From: Trissonchulus latispiculum
Lineage: Eukaryota > Nematoda > Enoplea > Enoplida > Ironidae
Length of the DNA stretch: 64,000 nt
Direction of reading: 5' to 3'
Assembly (NCBI GenBank): GCA_030248195.1
Contig: JASAND010010571.1
Coordinates: 1 to 64,000 of the forward strand
Each line of letters begins with the position of its first letter. The stretch's first letter is position 1. Shown piece by piece: positions 22,429-34,202 of this stretch. The notes beneath the pieces were generated by a model. The model did not search any database, was not told the DNA's origin, and saw nothing but the letters and a program-made list of their open reading frames with translations. Made by a program: the position numbers and the translations under genes.

Positions 22429-25400
22429 ATGGATTTAACAGCGCAATATGGATTTAAACATGTAACTTCCTGTGAAGAGGGTCGATCACAGGAAGTTAAT
22501 AAGAAGACCCAAAACAAAGTCTGCCCTGAGCTATCTGTTGCTGTTAATGATAAAAAGATGATTGCACTGGTTGATTCTGGATCTGCTAAAACTATCGTAA
22601 GAAAAGACTTTTGTGAAACAGCTTTTGGAAGTAATTGGGAAGCAATGTTAAAGCCTGTGTTTCCTACACTACAGGCAGCGAATGGCAGCAGTCTTTGCAC
22701 ATTAGGTGTAATGTTGTTGACTCTGTCATTCTGCGGTTTGGCAGCTACGCATGAAGTGATCGTAGTTGACAGTTTGAGCAAGCCTGCGATTCTAGGCTCC
22801 GATTTTCTGTCCAAACATAAGTGCTCTATTGATTTGGATTCTTGGTGTTTGCGTCATCCAGCAGGAGTGGCTTGGTTCGAAACACGAAACGGTTCGCCTG
22901 CTGTCATGGCTGCTATGAAAACTGTGGATGCCGTGACTGTTCCGCCATACAGTATGGGTACTGTACCAGTGAAAATAGCCGATGAAGAGTATACAAGGTC
23001 GTTTGATGGAATCCTGGGGATTGCAGAAGAATGTCACAAATTTTCGAAGAAATGCAACTCTTGTTTGGTTCAAACTACCTTGGTCAGACCTGCTGATGGA
23101 CAGGTCTTGATGATTTTGGTGAATCCAACTGCCTATCCAAAGCACATATACCGTAACACTAATATTGGTCAGTTCACGCGACTGGATGACGTCGTTGATT
23201 ATGATGCCCTCGCCGTGGATATGATGAAGATTTCTGGAGAAGAGTCTTCAGAAGATAATCTGGTACTCAGCTGTAACAAGACCGATTGCTCTGCTGACAA
23301 ATTGCCTATTCCAGTCGACGTTGATGGTGATGAAGTAAAGCTGGGGAAGCTGAAATCACTGGTTGACTTGAGTCATGTGGAAGATGAAGCAGAAAAGTCC
23401 CGGATGTGGGAACTCCTGAAGAAATTCAAAGATGTTTTTGCATATCACAGCACAGATTACGGTCGATGTAATGTCAGCACACACAAGATTGACGTACAAG
23501 GAGCAATGCCTTTTAAACAGAAGGCGAGACGCATACCTCCTCATCTTCTTGAAGACGTGAAATCCATGGTAAAGGATATGCTGTCGAAAGGAGTAATTAC
23601 AGAATCTGATTCTCCTATCGTCATTGTTCCCAAGAAAGACGGGACGAAACGATTTTGCGTGGATTCCGCAGATTGAACGATATCACTCGTAAAGATTGCT
23701 TTCCGCTTCCTAACATTCAAGATTGCATCGACAATCTTGGCGGAGCGAGATTCTTCACCAGTCTTGATCTTATCAGTGGATATTGGCAGATTGAGATGGA
23801 TCAACAAAGTAAAGACATGACTGCATTCGTAACCCCTTTTGGGTTAACGTCATGCCGTTCGGTTTGACGGGAGCTCCAGCTACGTTTCAGCGTACGATGC
23901 AAAAGATCTTCGGTGGACTGGAACGCCAGGATTGCATTGTGTACCTAGACGACATTCTAGTTTTTGGAAGAACTTATGAAGAGCATCGGCAGAAGCTGGA
24001 ACGCGTTCTCGAGAAGCTAGCCAAAGCTGGGATTAAAGTAAAGCCACAAAAATGTGAATTTTTGAGGAAAAGTTTGAAATATTTGGGTCACATGCTGCCC
24101 TCTGCGGGTGTTAGCATTGATCCTGCTACAATCACTAAAGTTGCCCACTGGAAGCAACCTGCTACTGTCAATGAATTGGTCTCCTTCCTGGGTTTTGCGT
24201 CGTACCATCGACAACATATCAAAAACTTTGCAGCCCTTGTCTGCCCACTGACTAAGCTTACTCAGAAAGATGTTCCATTTCAGTGGACAGCTGAATGCAA
24301 CAGAGCATTCAACACATTGAAGCAACGATTGACGTCAGCTCCAGTCCTTGCATATCCCCGATTTGATGACAAGTCACCATTCATCCTGGACACAGATGCT
24401 TCAGGATGGGCGATTGGTGCTGAACTGTCGCAGTACCAGGACAACAACGAACATACCATCGCCTACGCTAGCAAGACGTTGTCCAAAGCCGAAAGGAAGT
24501 ACTGTGCGACACGGCAAGAACTATTCGCCATCGTTGAATTCGTAAGGCACTTCAGACCGTACCTTTTGGGGAAGAAATTTGTTGTTCGCACTGATCACGC
24601 TGCTCTTCAGTGGATCAGCAAACTCAAGGACGCAGAAGGACAACTCGGACGTTGGTTTGAGACCCTAGCCGAATATGACTACTCTATAGAAATTCGCAAG
24701 GGAAAAAATCACTCCAATGCCGATGCTCTGTCAAGACTTGAAGCATGTTCATGCAGATGGTGCCAAAATCTCGGTGGCCTGCTTCCACCTGATTACAAGG
24801 GATTTGGAGAAATTTCTGCTATATCAAATGTACCCAACGCATCCTTGAGAGACTCACAGAAAGAGGATCCAGATCTCAGAATCCTATTTTCACTCCTGAA
24901 AAACAGATCTCTTCCCACCGAGAAAGACAAAAACAGCGCAAGTCCGTTTTTGCGTTCGCTATACGATCAATACCAATCACTGATCATCAGACATGGTTTG
25001 ATATATCGACAGTTCGAAGACTTTAGAAACAACTCTACAGTTTTCCAGATCATTGTTCCTTTGAGTTGCGTTCCCCGTATCCTCAGTGCAGTCCATGATG
25101 CTCCTACCGCTGGTCATGGTGCAGAGGCTAAAACGAGGGAACGAGTCAGGTCTCGTTTTTTCTGGCCTGGCTGGCGCAGAGATGTAGAAGAATACTGAGC
25201 TAGCTGTCCAGATTGTCAAAGTTTCAAGTCTGGAAGAAAACTACGAGCTCCTCTGCAGCAGATGCCTGTTGGACGTCCATTTCAGCAAGTATTTGTGGAT
25301 CTGATTGGTCCCCTTCCCACAACTTCCAAAGGCAAGCGGTATATCCTTGTAGCTATCGACAGCTTCACCAGGTACGCTGAAGCCTATGCGATGTCTCGGA

Positions 25401-26134
25401 TAACCGCACCCGCTGTTGCTAATACATTGGTTAATGAATTTATCTGCCGATATGGAATACCTGAATCCGTATATACATTCCGATCAAGGAACCAATTTTG
25501 ACAATGCAACTCTGAAGAACATCTGCAAGATGCTTCACATCGTCAAAACCAGATCATCACCCTACCATCCAGAGGGAGCGGGAATGGTAGAACGAATAAA
25601 CAGAACGATAAAAGGAATGCTTCAAGCTTATGTCGCCAACAATGAACGGAGCTGGGACTTGTGGCTGCCCTTGGTGATGGCAGCTTACTGATCCAGTGTT
25701 CATTCATCAACAGGATTCACACCTAATCGTCTTGTGTTCGGCAAAGAAGTTCGGGCTTTTGTTGACGAACTTATGGAAATTCCCGAAGAAGAAGTAACGA
25801 ACTCAGCCGAGTACGCAAGACTAGTTAGAGAAGCCATCCAGCATGCCCAAGACAGTGTCCGCAGAAGTGACATGAAGGCGAAAAGAAGTCAAAAAGAATA
25901 CTATGACAAAAGAGTTTTTGGTGAACCGTTTGAGGAAGGCGAGATGGTACTACTGAACGCCCCAGTGGTTCCTCAAGGACAATCCAGAAAGTTCTACAAA
26001 AAGTGGATTGGCCCTTTTGTAGTCATAAAGAAACTTTCTGATGTTACATATCGCATCCAGAATTGTGCCCAGAAAAGGAACCGCCAGGTGGTACATTTCA
26101 ACAGACTGAAACTCTACAAACAAAGGCCCAGAAA
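22429..26134 (+). pseudogene. Gypsy pol: protease, reverse transcriptase, RNase H, integrase
   Basis: Domain order is that of Ty3/Gypsy pol. Protease: VALVDSGSAKTIV, catalytic DSG. Reverse transcriptase: FTSLDLISGYWQIEM and IVYLDDILVFG. RNase H: FILDTDASGWAIGAEL and GKNHSNADALSR. Integrase: H2C2 finger, VFVDLIGPLP, HSDQGTNFDN and GAGMVERINRT, then a GPF-type motif (WIGPFVVIKKL). Breaks are frameshifts near 23,660, 23,850 and 25,490, a TGA at 25,196 where the finger Cys is expected, and a TGA at 25,689. Gag is missing, so this copy cannot act alone. Confidence 0.95.
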
Positions 26135-27253
26135 CAGCGTTTTTTTTCAAAATCGGATTTCATCAAATTTTCGTCATTTTTATTTTCTGAGCGTCATTTT
26201 TATTTGTCCAACGTCAAAAATAAAGTTTTGCAGAAATACAGTTTTGATTTGATTTTAGGCTATATTCGTAATTTTGGTTGAATTTTTACCTTGTTGGCGT
26301 GTGTTGCTTCACATTTCGCATTGTCCCGCGAATATATATTCTAACTTACGTACTCATATAATACAAATATATATCTTGTGTCTATGTATTTATCAGGTCT
26401 TTGAGCATTAGCAATGACGAGAACAACCCGATATACGTAATGTGGGGGTCTGGGGGGCGCAGCCCCCCAGAAGTTGAAGAAATTTGTTGCTTTTTAAATG
26501 AAATCGTCCTTTAAATCTTTAATTTTTTCATTTTGCAGAAACAAGAAAAGTTTTTGAAGGGAAAAATAAGAATTTTTTGCTAAACTCGCACGACATTTTA
26601 AGCTTTTTCTATCCAAAAATCTGGTAAAAACGTTGGAAATATACGTATATATACGTGCTCACGAAATTCTGTTGACTTGCCTTTTTTCTGTTTTTCCTGT
26701 CTGCTTTTACTTACCGTCAAATCGCAACGACAGGGCTGCCCTCCAGATCCATCTTAGTAGTTATAACATTTATATATGCAACAAAACGTTCTTAAACATC
26801 CTATCCTGGTACATACAGATATATAAGCTCTCATTCCTCTAGCTGAGATAATCCGAAGAGAAAGTTTTTAAAGAAAATATTCAGCGAAATTGGTATGAGA
26901 AACTTGCATCAAAAAATGCAATTGAAGTATGCAGCATAAAGACTTGTAGCCTGCGACTTTGTATATATATAATAGATATATATACCCACTGATTGACTGT
27001 TCAAACATCGTCGAAGCTTAACATCACTAAGACAATATATAGAGCGGGGGTTTGGGGGCGGCAGCCCCCAAAATTCGAGAATTTTTAAAAAAATCACTGG
27101 TAAAACGTAAAAGAAACTTTGCATTCTTGTTAAATTTGAGTGCTACTTCCACATTTTGGCTTGGTCATTCTGTCGTCATTTTTATTTTGGCGTCGTCAAA
27201 ACTATTGTTCATTTCTGCAAACGACGCTATTTTTGACCAAAAAAAAAACCTAG
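26135..27253. mobile_element. 1.1-kb hAT element in Gypsy pol, TSD CCCAGAAA
   Basis: Starts CAGCGTTTTTTTTC, ends with a T-run complement and TAG, and is flanked on both sides by CCCAGAAA (26,127-26,134 and 27,254-27,261). Subterminal motif CGTCATTTTTATT is repeated at both ends. It contains GC hairpins near 26,450 and 27,045. Its removal reconnects the end of pol with its tail. No transposase. Confidence 0.82.
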
Positions 27254-27778
27254 CCCAGAAATCTGACCGATGTCACGCCCCCGGCTGCCCGCCATCAAAA
27301 CTCCAAGAAATGGGGAAGTCATGAAAAGACCGACAATCGAGCAAGGAAACCGGCGAAGCAGCAAAAGACAAGCTGTGAAAGCGGAGTACAAGAAAGCGGA
27401 GTACAAGAAAGCGGAGTACAGGAAAGCAAAGTACAAGAAAGCGGGGTACAAGACGGCAGGTTCAAATTGTTGGTTAATATCAAACCTGTGCCTGTGGAGC
27501 CTGCCGCGGGACCGGCAGGCAATGACCCTGTGCCTGTGGAGCCTGCCGCGGGACCGGCAGGCAACGACCTTGACCTATCTTCGGTACCCTCCACACCCTC
27601 CAATCCTTCGGAAAGCTTCAGTAGCTCTAGTGGGAGCCCTGATGTTGTCCAAGATCAGTCAAGTACAGAAGCAAGCTCCTCCGATTCAGATGACACGCCC
27701 CGTCGATATCCTATCAGAGCCCGGCGCAAGCCAGCGCAATATGATCCAATCTCTGGGGACTTTTACAGAATAGACTGA
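27254..27778 (+). pseudogene. C-terminal tail of Gypsy pol
   Basis: Encodes a lysine-rich five-residue tandem repeat (AEYKK), a 20-residue Pro/Gly/Ala duplication, a Ser-rich run, and ends near RRYPIRARRKPAQYD, a basic tail common at the end of Gypsy integrases. It stands in two overlapping frames, so a frameshift lies near 27,460. Confidence 0.7.
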
Positions 27779-27838
27779 CATTTTCGAACAGTGACATTAT
27801 CCTAAAGAAAGAAGACTGCTTTTAAAAAAAGGAAGAAA

Positions 27839-27937
27839 TGTAGAAACTGAATTTAAAAATATATTTATCCAACTTTGATCTCATCCTCTGATATACGTTT
27901 ACACTTTGAGTATAGTTTGTTAGTCAGCCGCGCTATA
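27839..27937 (+). repeat. Gypsy 3' LTR (short or truncated)
   Basis: Starts TGTAGAAACTG after a polypurine tract and stops before GACTA. At 99 bp it is short for an LTR, so it may be truncated. Confidence 0.5.
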
Positions 27938-28201
27938 GACTACGCAGTGCTTAGTCCGCGTACTGTACGCTAAAAAGCACAGAAACTACGCTGCGCGTGG
28001 TCCGCGTATATACTAACGCACTAATGACTGCGTATGTAGTAAAGTCTCTTGCGTCGGTGCAGTTCGCGCCCCCTGCGTAGTCTTCATAGTAGGCGCGCTT
28101 GGAACACCTTGCGTAGTCTTTTACATTGGCTTGCGTAGTGCGTGGGTCCAGCCTACACCGGTGTAGGCTGAGTGTAGGCTATGCCGATCTGTGTTTCAAA
28201 G

Positions 28202-29030
28202 TCTCCCTAGCAATACCACCATCTAAAAATAAATTTAATGGAGCTAGCATATTCGGCCGTATACGACAGCATGTAATTCGTTCCGTCATTGCAAGAAACT
28301 GACTAATTTGCTAAACTACATATATTACTGCTTATTTTTTCTCAATATGGATCACAGTTCTTCGAAGGCTGTGGCAGAGCAAAGACGCTAGTTTGCAAAT
28401 ATCAAAAGTAAAAGTTGCTGTGTCAGCTTATAATAAGGTTTAAGTTTTCCACAAGTAATTAATAATTAAAGAGTGAGAAACTACAAATCTTAAATGGAAA
28501 CGAGTAATTCTATTAAAAACGGTAGGATTGACCACTCCACTAGAACGTATTTTATCAATCTAGCCTAGATCTTATTCACTAAACCTAAGCAGTAGCAAGA
28601 CACTGCCTAGTCAACTTTTAACTACCAGGTAACACTCTGCTAGACTTCCCATACAGGTAAACCTAATCTATTAAACGAGTCGAATTACTTATTGAATTGA
28701 CTGCATTTAATCTGCTTTCAGCATTGTTATCTAAACTTTGCTTCTCAGAATTTAAAAAATTTAAGTTTGTTTCTTTGACAAATTGCTTTAGCTTAGAATT
28801 CAAGCTAAGCGAAACAAATTAGATTAGATTAGATTCAGAAGAAATTCAACTTTCTTTCGAAATTTACCATGTAAGTTAGTTTTAAGAAAAAGAAGGAAGA
28901 AGCGCTGAAAATATCAAAATTGAACTAAACAAAGTAGCAGATAACACTAACTTACACGTGAAGTAGTTGACGGAAAAAGCTAAACATTTCACTTGAGATT
29001 ATGCAAGAAATTTAAGCATACGTCTCATAT
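28202..29030. other. Polinton left arm, no supported gene
   Basis: AT-rich, with no open frame or family match. It may hold introns or upstream regions of the minus-strand cargo genes. Confidence 0.4.
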
Positions 29031-30080
29031 CGCCCTTGATCTGGCAAAAGGACCTAACTGAAAACTCAAAATTTAAAGTTATGGCCTATCGAAAATTTCA
29101 GTGAAGAAAAAATTTGTTTTTGGATTTATGTAGGTTTATTTTTCGCAAACATTTTAGTCATACTTATTATTGAAATACCTCCGGTTCGAACAATACGTTT
29201 TTCTGTCTTAGCCGTTGGGTTCTGTTAGTTTGGTAATTTATTTACTAATTACTTTTCACTTAGGTGTCTTTGCCATACCAAAATTTTCTCCTTGACACAC
29301 AAAATTATTTGCCCTAACTGCACAATGTTTTCAAAAAATCAAAACATCCGACGGCCGTAGCTCTCACTTCTGCCTCTTTCGACCAACCTCTATCAATTTA
29401 AGCTTAATGTGCGCATAACCATGGCCCGACATAACAGTTTCTGGAAAGAAAAGTATGTATTCAAGGTTCACGTTGTTTCTACATAAAGTACGTCTTAGAT
29501 CGTGAAAAAGCTCGCATAAATGAAACAAAAAGCCGGTACAATATTAGGATTGACTGGTTTTTGAGAATTAAATGCAATTCCAAACACAGCGGACAAGAAA
29601 AGCTGCTAACATGGCGTTCGTTATTAAAGTTAGCGTTATTTTGTCAAAAAGGGTATTTCTGTTAACGCAGTAATTTAAAATTAAGTAAGCAGCATTTGCT
29701 GTATGCAAGGAACTGTTACTGATTGCTGGATCATTAATAGTTAAGCGTCTTACAGGAAAAAATTTGAAAAATGTAAAATTTGATGGCAAAAAGACCTAAG
29801 TAAGCCATAACAATGATCAAATCAGTGAATGTGTAGTATGCAATGTGTAGAAATCATAGTGTGTCAAAATGACCTATGTGACTTAGGTCCCTGTAAGAGA
29901 CCAGTTATCACAATTTCTGAACATAGTGCCGAATGACAAATGGCTTTAACTTCTTCGTTTTAGCTTGTACAGATACGTCCTTTTGCCAGATTAAACTCAG
30001 CACATAAAGAAACCTACATCTGCAAAAAACGCCATTTCGACCGTTTGGTCTAGTTAGGTCCTTTTGCCAGATCAAGGGCG
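29031..30080. mobile_element. 1.05-kb TIR element
   Basis: Perfect inverted ends of about 27 bp beginning CGCCCTTGATCTGGCAAAAG, flanked by ATAT. The interior repeats CAAAA-GACCTA words (29,786; 29,865). It has no transposase. The superfamily is undetermined. Confidence 0.8.
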
Positions 30081-30084
30081 ATAT

Positions 30085-31141
30085 GCAAAACAGACATGAC
30101 TGAAAAAACTGCTTCCTACTGAATCGGCTGGCTGGTCTCTCATCAGACTGAAAACTTCAAACAAGTATTTATCATTTTGACGTAATAAATGAAATGTCTT
30201 CGCCTGCAAAATTTTAATAGTGGCTAAGCAAAATTTGATCAGTCTCTTGCTCAGTTGGCTTTATTTCGCATTTCAATTCCACATGATTAAGGGCTAGCTT
30301 AGAATTTATTTATAAAATAATGTAGAAAAATAAACTTTACCTTTAGAAATAATAGCAAACATAAGCAAAAAACAATTTCTCTCATTTCGCGCGTTTTCAA
30401 GAATCTCACCTCAGAAAGATACACAGCAAACTTTCTTGACTGTTGAGAGTGGCAATGGTTTTTTGCCACCTACACTTCCGGTGAATTGAAAGGAAATGAC
30501 TCACCCGGGGAAAGTAATAGTGCTCTTTATGCCTATATGCGAAGGAAAGCATCCAAGCTGGATTCTCTATAAATGCCCACACACAGCGCAGCATTTCCTT
30601 CTTTTTAACAGGAATACTGTAAAGGGAGCTGTACTGCTTGCAACTCCCTGTTTACTAAGAAAACGGATTCAAGTGTTTGCCGTTTACTTTTAACACAATA
30701 TTATGCAACAAAACAAACAGAATCATTACATTATACGGACAATTAATAATGAACAGAGTTATATATTTGAGGCTACAACTGCTACGGCTACAAAGCTAAT
30801 TGTCACAATGAGTATTTTTGAATCATACAAGTTTTACATTTCTAGTTCAATTACATACATTAATACACTACATTTCATATTTTTGATTTCAAAATTCAAC
30901 AAGAATCAATGATTACTTGTTACAGAGTGTTAACGTCAACAATTGCGGAAAACCATAAAACAAAATTTGTACATTAAAAATTCCATTTCTATTACAAAAA
31001 GGCACGCTGCGCTCCAACTAATCAACTTTGTTGTATAATTAAAAACATCTTGCTATTTATAATTAATTAATTTGACTAGACATTATATATTAGTTGGAGC
31101 ACATAGTGCCAAGACCTATTCAAAAGTTTCCGAGTTACAGT
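30085..31141. other. Polinton left arm, no supported gene
   Basis: Small open frames on both strands (30,406-30,693) overlap each other and match nothing known. The rest is AT-rich. Confidence 0.4.
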
Positions 31142-32889
31142 TTAGTCCATGGTTGGGTCCCAGTCTGGATCATTAGGATCATCTTCCTCATCGAAATCTC
31201 CTCCGTCGCTGACATCAGAATGAGAATCCGTTTCATCGTCGTCCAGGACGGGTGTGGGAGGGGTCGGAGGCAACCACTGAGGAGGGTTGACAATGAATTC
31301 CGGCGTCGGGGGCAAAGGAATGTATCCCACCTCCTGATTTGGAGCATTCACCTGGAATAATAAGCAAAAACAATGAAGAAACATATAAATGAGTAATTAG
31401 GACAAATATGAAAAGTTAATCTGGATTAAGCTTGAACTCTAGAAAATGCATAGGTTCAAAAATCCACGAAAATCTTTAACCCGAAATTTTCACAAAGTTC
31501 ACCTTGTCTAAACTTGACATTTCTAAGTTAATTTTGAAGGACTATTGAACAAATTGACAATTACTGTTCTCAATTGCTAAGATGCTGGTACGCTGGGTTT
31601 ACTTTAGGCGAAAAAAAGTGGGGGGGGAGAGTGGGGGGGGGGAGCCCCCCCCCACTAGTGGGGGGGGAGGTCGAAAAGTGGGGGGAGATAAAATGGGCTA
31701 AAAATGCCAAAAATACCGTATAAAAAGCCTGTTTTCTACATATGCTGCTATAACTAAGCTTAAAAGTGCTCAAAAATTGAGTTTTAGCACCAAAAAAGAC
31801 GATTTTTGACCAAAAATTTCCGGCGAAGCCGGAAAAATTTTGAAAATTTTGACCAAAAATCCTAAAAATTTGACATTTTCTGGGCACCCTATAGTGAGTG
31901 GGGGGGGGAAGCCCAAAAAAGTGGGGGGGGGGGAACGAGTGGGGGGGGAGGTGCTCGAGTGGGGGGGGGAACCCAAAAAGTGGGGGGGGGCGCCCCCCCC
32001 CCCCCCCCCCCCCCAGTAAAATAAACCCAGGTACGTGTTCAACTTCTCGAAAGTCATGATTATCGTCAAAATTAAATCAAAAATACAGAAAATTCACTGA
32101 AAAAGACCACATACTCACTTTAACCACAACTTCAAAACTCATTAATTAGCCTATAATTTAGTTGCTACTTCTTTAAACCCATCCATCAGTTGAAGTTAAC
32201 TGAACCCTATGGTTTTTAAAATTATTTACCGATTGTTCACATAATTTTGATGAAATTTAACTTTTCGAAAGCGACGACTAGATTAGACAATTGCTTGAAA
32301 ACATCCTTCTTGCACCTGACTCCCTCACCATTTTTTGAACAGCATGATTAGTGAATCAGTAGTATCATACAAGCAATAAAAAAACTATTTCGTAATTAAA
32401 TAAATTACGTAGCTGCATTAAGTAACGTTATAAATACATTTACACTTCTGACGCTTCCCTCCACTTCAAAATTAGCGTCGAATATTAATCTTCATTACAC
32501 CTCACCTTCTGGAAGGCTACCCTGTAGCCAAGTTGAGCATCTCATTAAACGTTTTATTTAAAAAATAACAGATGCTACAAAAAAGTAACAAGACTTACAT
32601 TAGCCGGATACGACACACCATCATTGGTGTAATTGTCAAAAGGAGCCTGACAGAGGGGGCACTTCTTTGGGCCCGGATACTCAACCATTTGAGCGGTGCA
32701 AGGGAAGCATAGAGCAGGGCGTGATCCACAGGAATCTGGATAACATCCGTCGAGATGGCAGGTAGGTATCCGATCCAGGCAGATTACGCAGTGCTGAATT
32801 GGATCCGGATGGCTTGGTGGATCGTTTTCCTGGAGACTGTGATGGATTGCATGTTGACAATCCAAGAAATAGAAAAAATCTGAGAGCAT
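31142..32889 (-). CDS. RING-finger protein with acidic C-terminal tail (two exons)
   Basis: Minus strand: exon 1 is 32,889-32,599, exon 2 is 31,351-31,142. The donor is GTAAGT and the acceptor TTATTCCAG; both junctions are phase 0. Exon 1 has paired cysteines in RING order: CVICLD, then CHLDGCYPDSC, CFPCTAQM and CPLCQAPF. RING domains recruit E2 enzymes for ubiquitin transfer. Exon 2 is a Pro-rich linker (PLPPTPEF, PPTPPTPV) and a very acidic tail (DDDETDSHSDVSDGG). The total is about 165 residues with no membrane segment. The 1.2-kb intron holds a G/C-run transposon. Virus-coded RING proteins often redirect host ubiquitin; that role here is inference. It is not part of the usual Polinton core. 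Confidence 0.72.
31593..32030. mobile_element. G/C-run transposon, 438 bp, TSD GTACG
   Basis: Begins CTGGGTTTACTTTA and ends TAAAATAAACCCAG, flanked by GTACG on both sides (31,588-31,592; 32,031-32,035). The interior has long G or C homopolymers (up to about 22 C) around AAAAGTGG and a central AT-rich part. It lies inside the RING-gene intron. Confidence 0.78.
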
Positions 32890-33126
32890 TGTGAACGGCG
32901 TTCTCTGACAGAGTTCTGAGAGAAAATGAAGTCTAAACTCTCTTAAATAGACATTAATAGGGTCATGTTCCCGCCTTTGTATTAAATAAGGCGGTTCTTT
33001 TAGTGACTAGGAGGTGGATAGATTTCGTAAGTGATTTGTTTACATATCTGTACAATTTCTGCGATATTGCATATTAATTCCAATATTTACATAGTCTTAT
33101 CAGTTCAAGGTATTGTATGGAGGGAA

Positions 33127-33676
33127 TTAATCAAAAGTAACGGGATAAGCTGTCAGAACAAAGTCATCCTTTGTATCATATACAACCTGAAATAAAAAAC
33201 ACCGCTTTAAGTATGAAATAACGCGTTATCCATTAAAACGATACTACACGAGCGCAATATTAATATACCGAAATCGTAGACAAACTTCGTTATTTAACGT
33301 AAACATTACATTTATTGTGGTAGTAGGGTGTCCATCTAGAGTTATACTGATTGCAGCCAGCTTTGAATTGACGCCGGAGTGTTAATATACATGACCTAAC
33401 TTTGTAACTTAGCTTAAACATTACCTTTATTGTGTTAGTTGTGAGCCCATCTCGAGTTACACCGATTGGAGCTTTAAACCGGCGCCAGAGTACAATAACA
33501 TTGTACTTGGGAGGACAACGATCCCAGCACCAATAGTCAGGGTCATCAATACAGTCATATATCAATAGCTTAACAACACGGTTGCTACATGAAAACTTTG
33601 AAGCAAAGGAGTTCTTAGAACTTGAGCCATGCTTGACAAACACATGAGGATGAACAGCCGTCATGATCAGCATCAA
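33127..33676 (-). CDS. Small two-exon protein resembling BECR-fold RNases
   Basis: Minus strand: exon 1 is 33,676-33,425 (donor GTAATG), exon 2 is 33,186-33,127 (acceptor TTATTTCAG). The junction is phase 0 and the product about 104 residues. Order of visible motifs: HPHVFVKHG, FASKFS, YDCIDDPDYWCW, WRRFKAPIGVT and, in exon 2, VVYDTKDDFVLTAYPV. An early His-His pair, a central basic strand and a closing 'I.VV.D....VLTAYP' strand recall the barnase/EndoU/ColicinE5/RelE-like RNase fold of toxin and phage proteins. That is pattern recognition, not proof. If right, it would be a ribonuclease carried by the element. The third Met may be the true start. The 3' part of exon 1 is duplicated downstream. 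Confidence 0.5.
33288..33500. repeat. Partial exon duplication in the RNase-like gene
   Basis: 33,297-33,392 is a diverged copy of 33,408-33,500 (both with AAACATTAC.TTTATTGTG, CCATCT.GAGTTA and GCGCC.GAGT). It repeats the end of exon 1 with a donor-like site. Confidence 0.75.
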
Positions 33677-34202
33677 GTTGTGAAATGAACAAATTTTGCT
33701 ATGGAAATTTAGGTTATGTCTTAATCCGGATTAACACTTGGCAAAGAAACCGCCAAATATTAGCATTTCTTCTTAGAAAACATTGAAATTGAAAAGTTTC
33801 AACAATTATTATTTGTTTTAATTAGGTGAATTCATGATTCGGATTAATTTTGTAAACTAATAATCGTTGATAATCCCATATCAATCGTTTTCATTCCGGA
33901 TTAACTTTGATCAAAGAAACCGCCTAATGACATTTGTATTTGCAATACTTTGAAAATTTCCGATTACAAACAAACTTTCAGTTACGAAAATAATTGATTT
34001 GTTTGTTTGTAAACTATTGTCTCTGATAATTCAATATCACTCCTTTTTGTTTCGGATTAACAAATCGCTATTAGCAATTCGATTCCAAGAGTAACTGTCA
34101 TGATTCAATTGCGAAAAGAATTGATATAGATTTGTGTTGTAAATGTTTATAAGTTAAGTTTATAGCACCTATCAAAATAGTCACATATACGATCCCAATT
34201 GT

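Larger units (their letters stand above)
22409..27937 (+). mobile_element. Gypsy-type (Ty3) LTR retrotransposon, gag and 5' LTR lost
   Basis: The motif TGTAGAAACTGAATTTAAAA occurs at 22,409 and again at 27,839 after a purine-rich tract (AAAAAAAGGAAGAAA), marking the LTR start. GACTA precedes the left copy (22,404-22,408) and follows the right LTR (27,938-27,942), a fitting 5-bp target duplication. On the left only about 22 bp of LTR joins straight into the protease region, so 5' LTR, leader and gag are gone. A hAT insertion (26,135-27,253) splits the C-terminal tail. Confidence 0.8.
21964..28193. mobile_element. hAT element with ACTACGC arrays carrying a nested Gypsy, TSD TTTCAAAG
   Basis: Inverted ends CAGAGATCGGCA and TGCCGATCTGTG are flanked by the exact 8-bp repeat TTTCAAAG (21,956-21,963 and 28,194-28,201). 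Subterminal DNA is built from GCGTAGTCC / ACTACGCA words in both orientations (22,015-22,405 and 27,940-28,140). Without the retrotransposon the element is about 0.7 kb and has no gene. It lies in the left arm of the Polinton. Confidence 0.85.
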
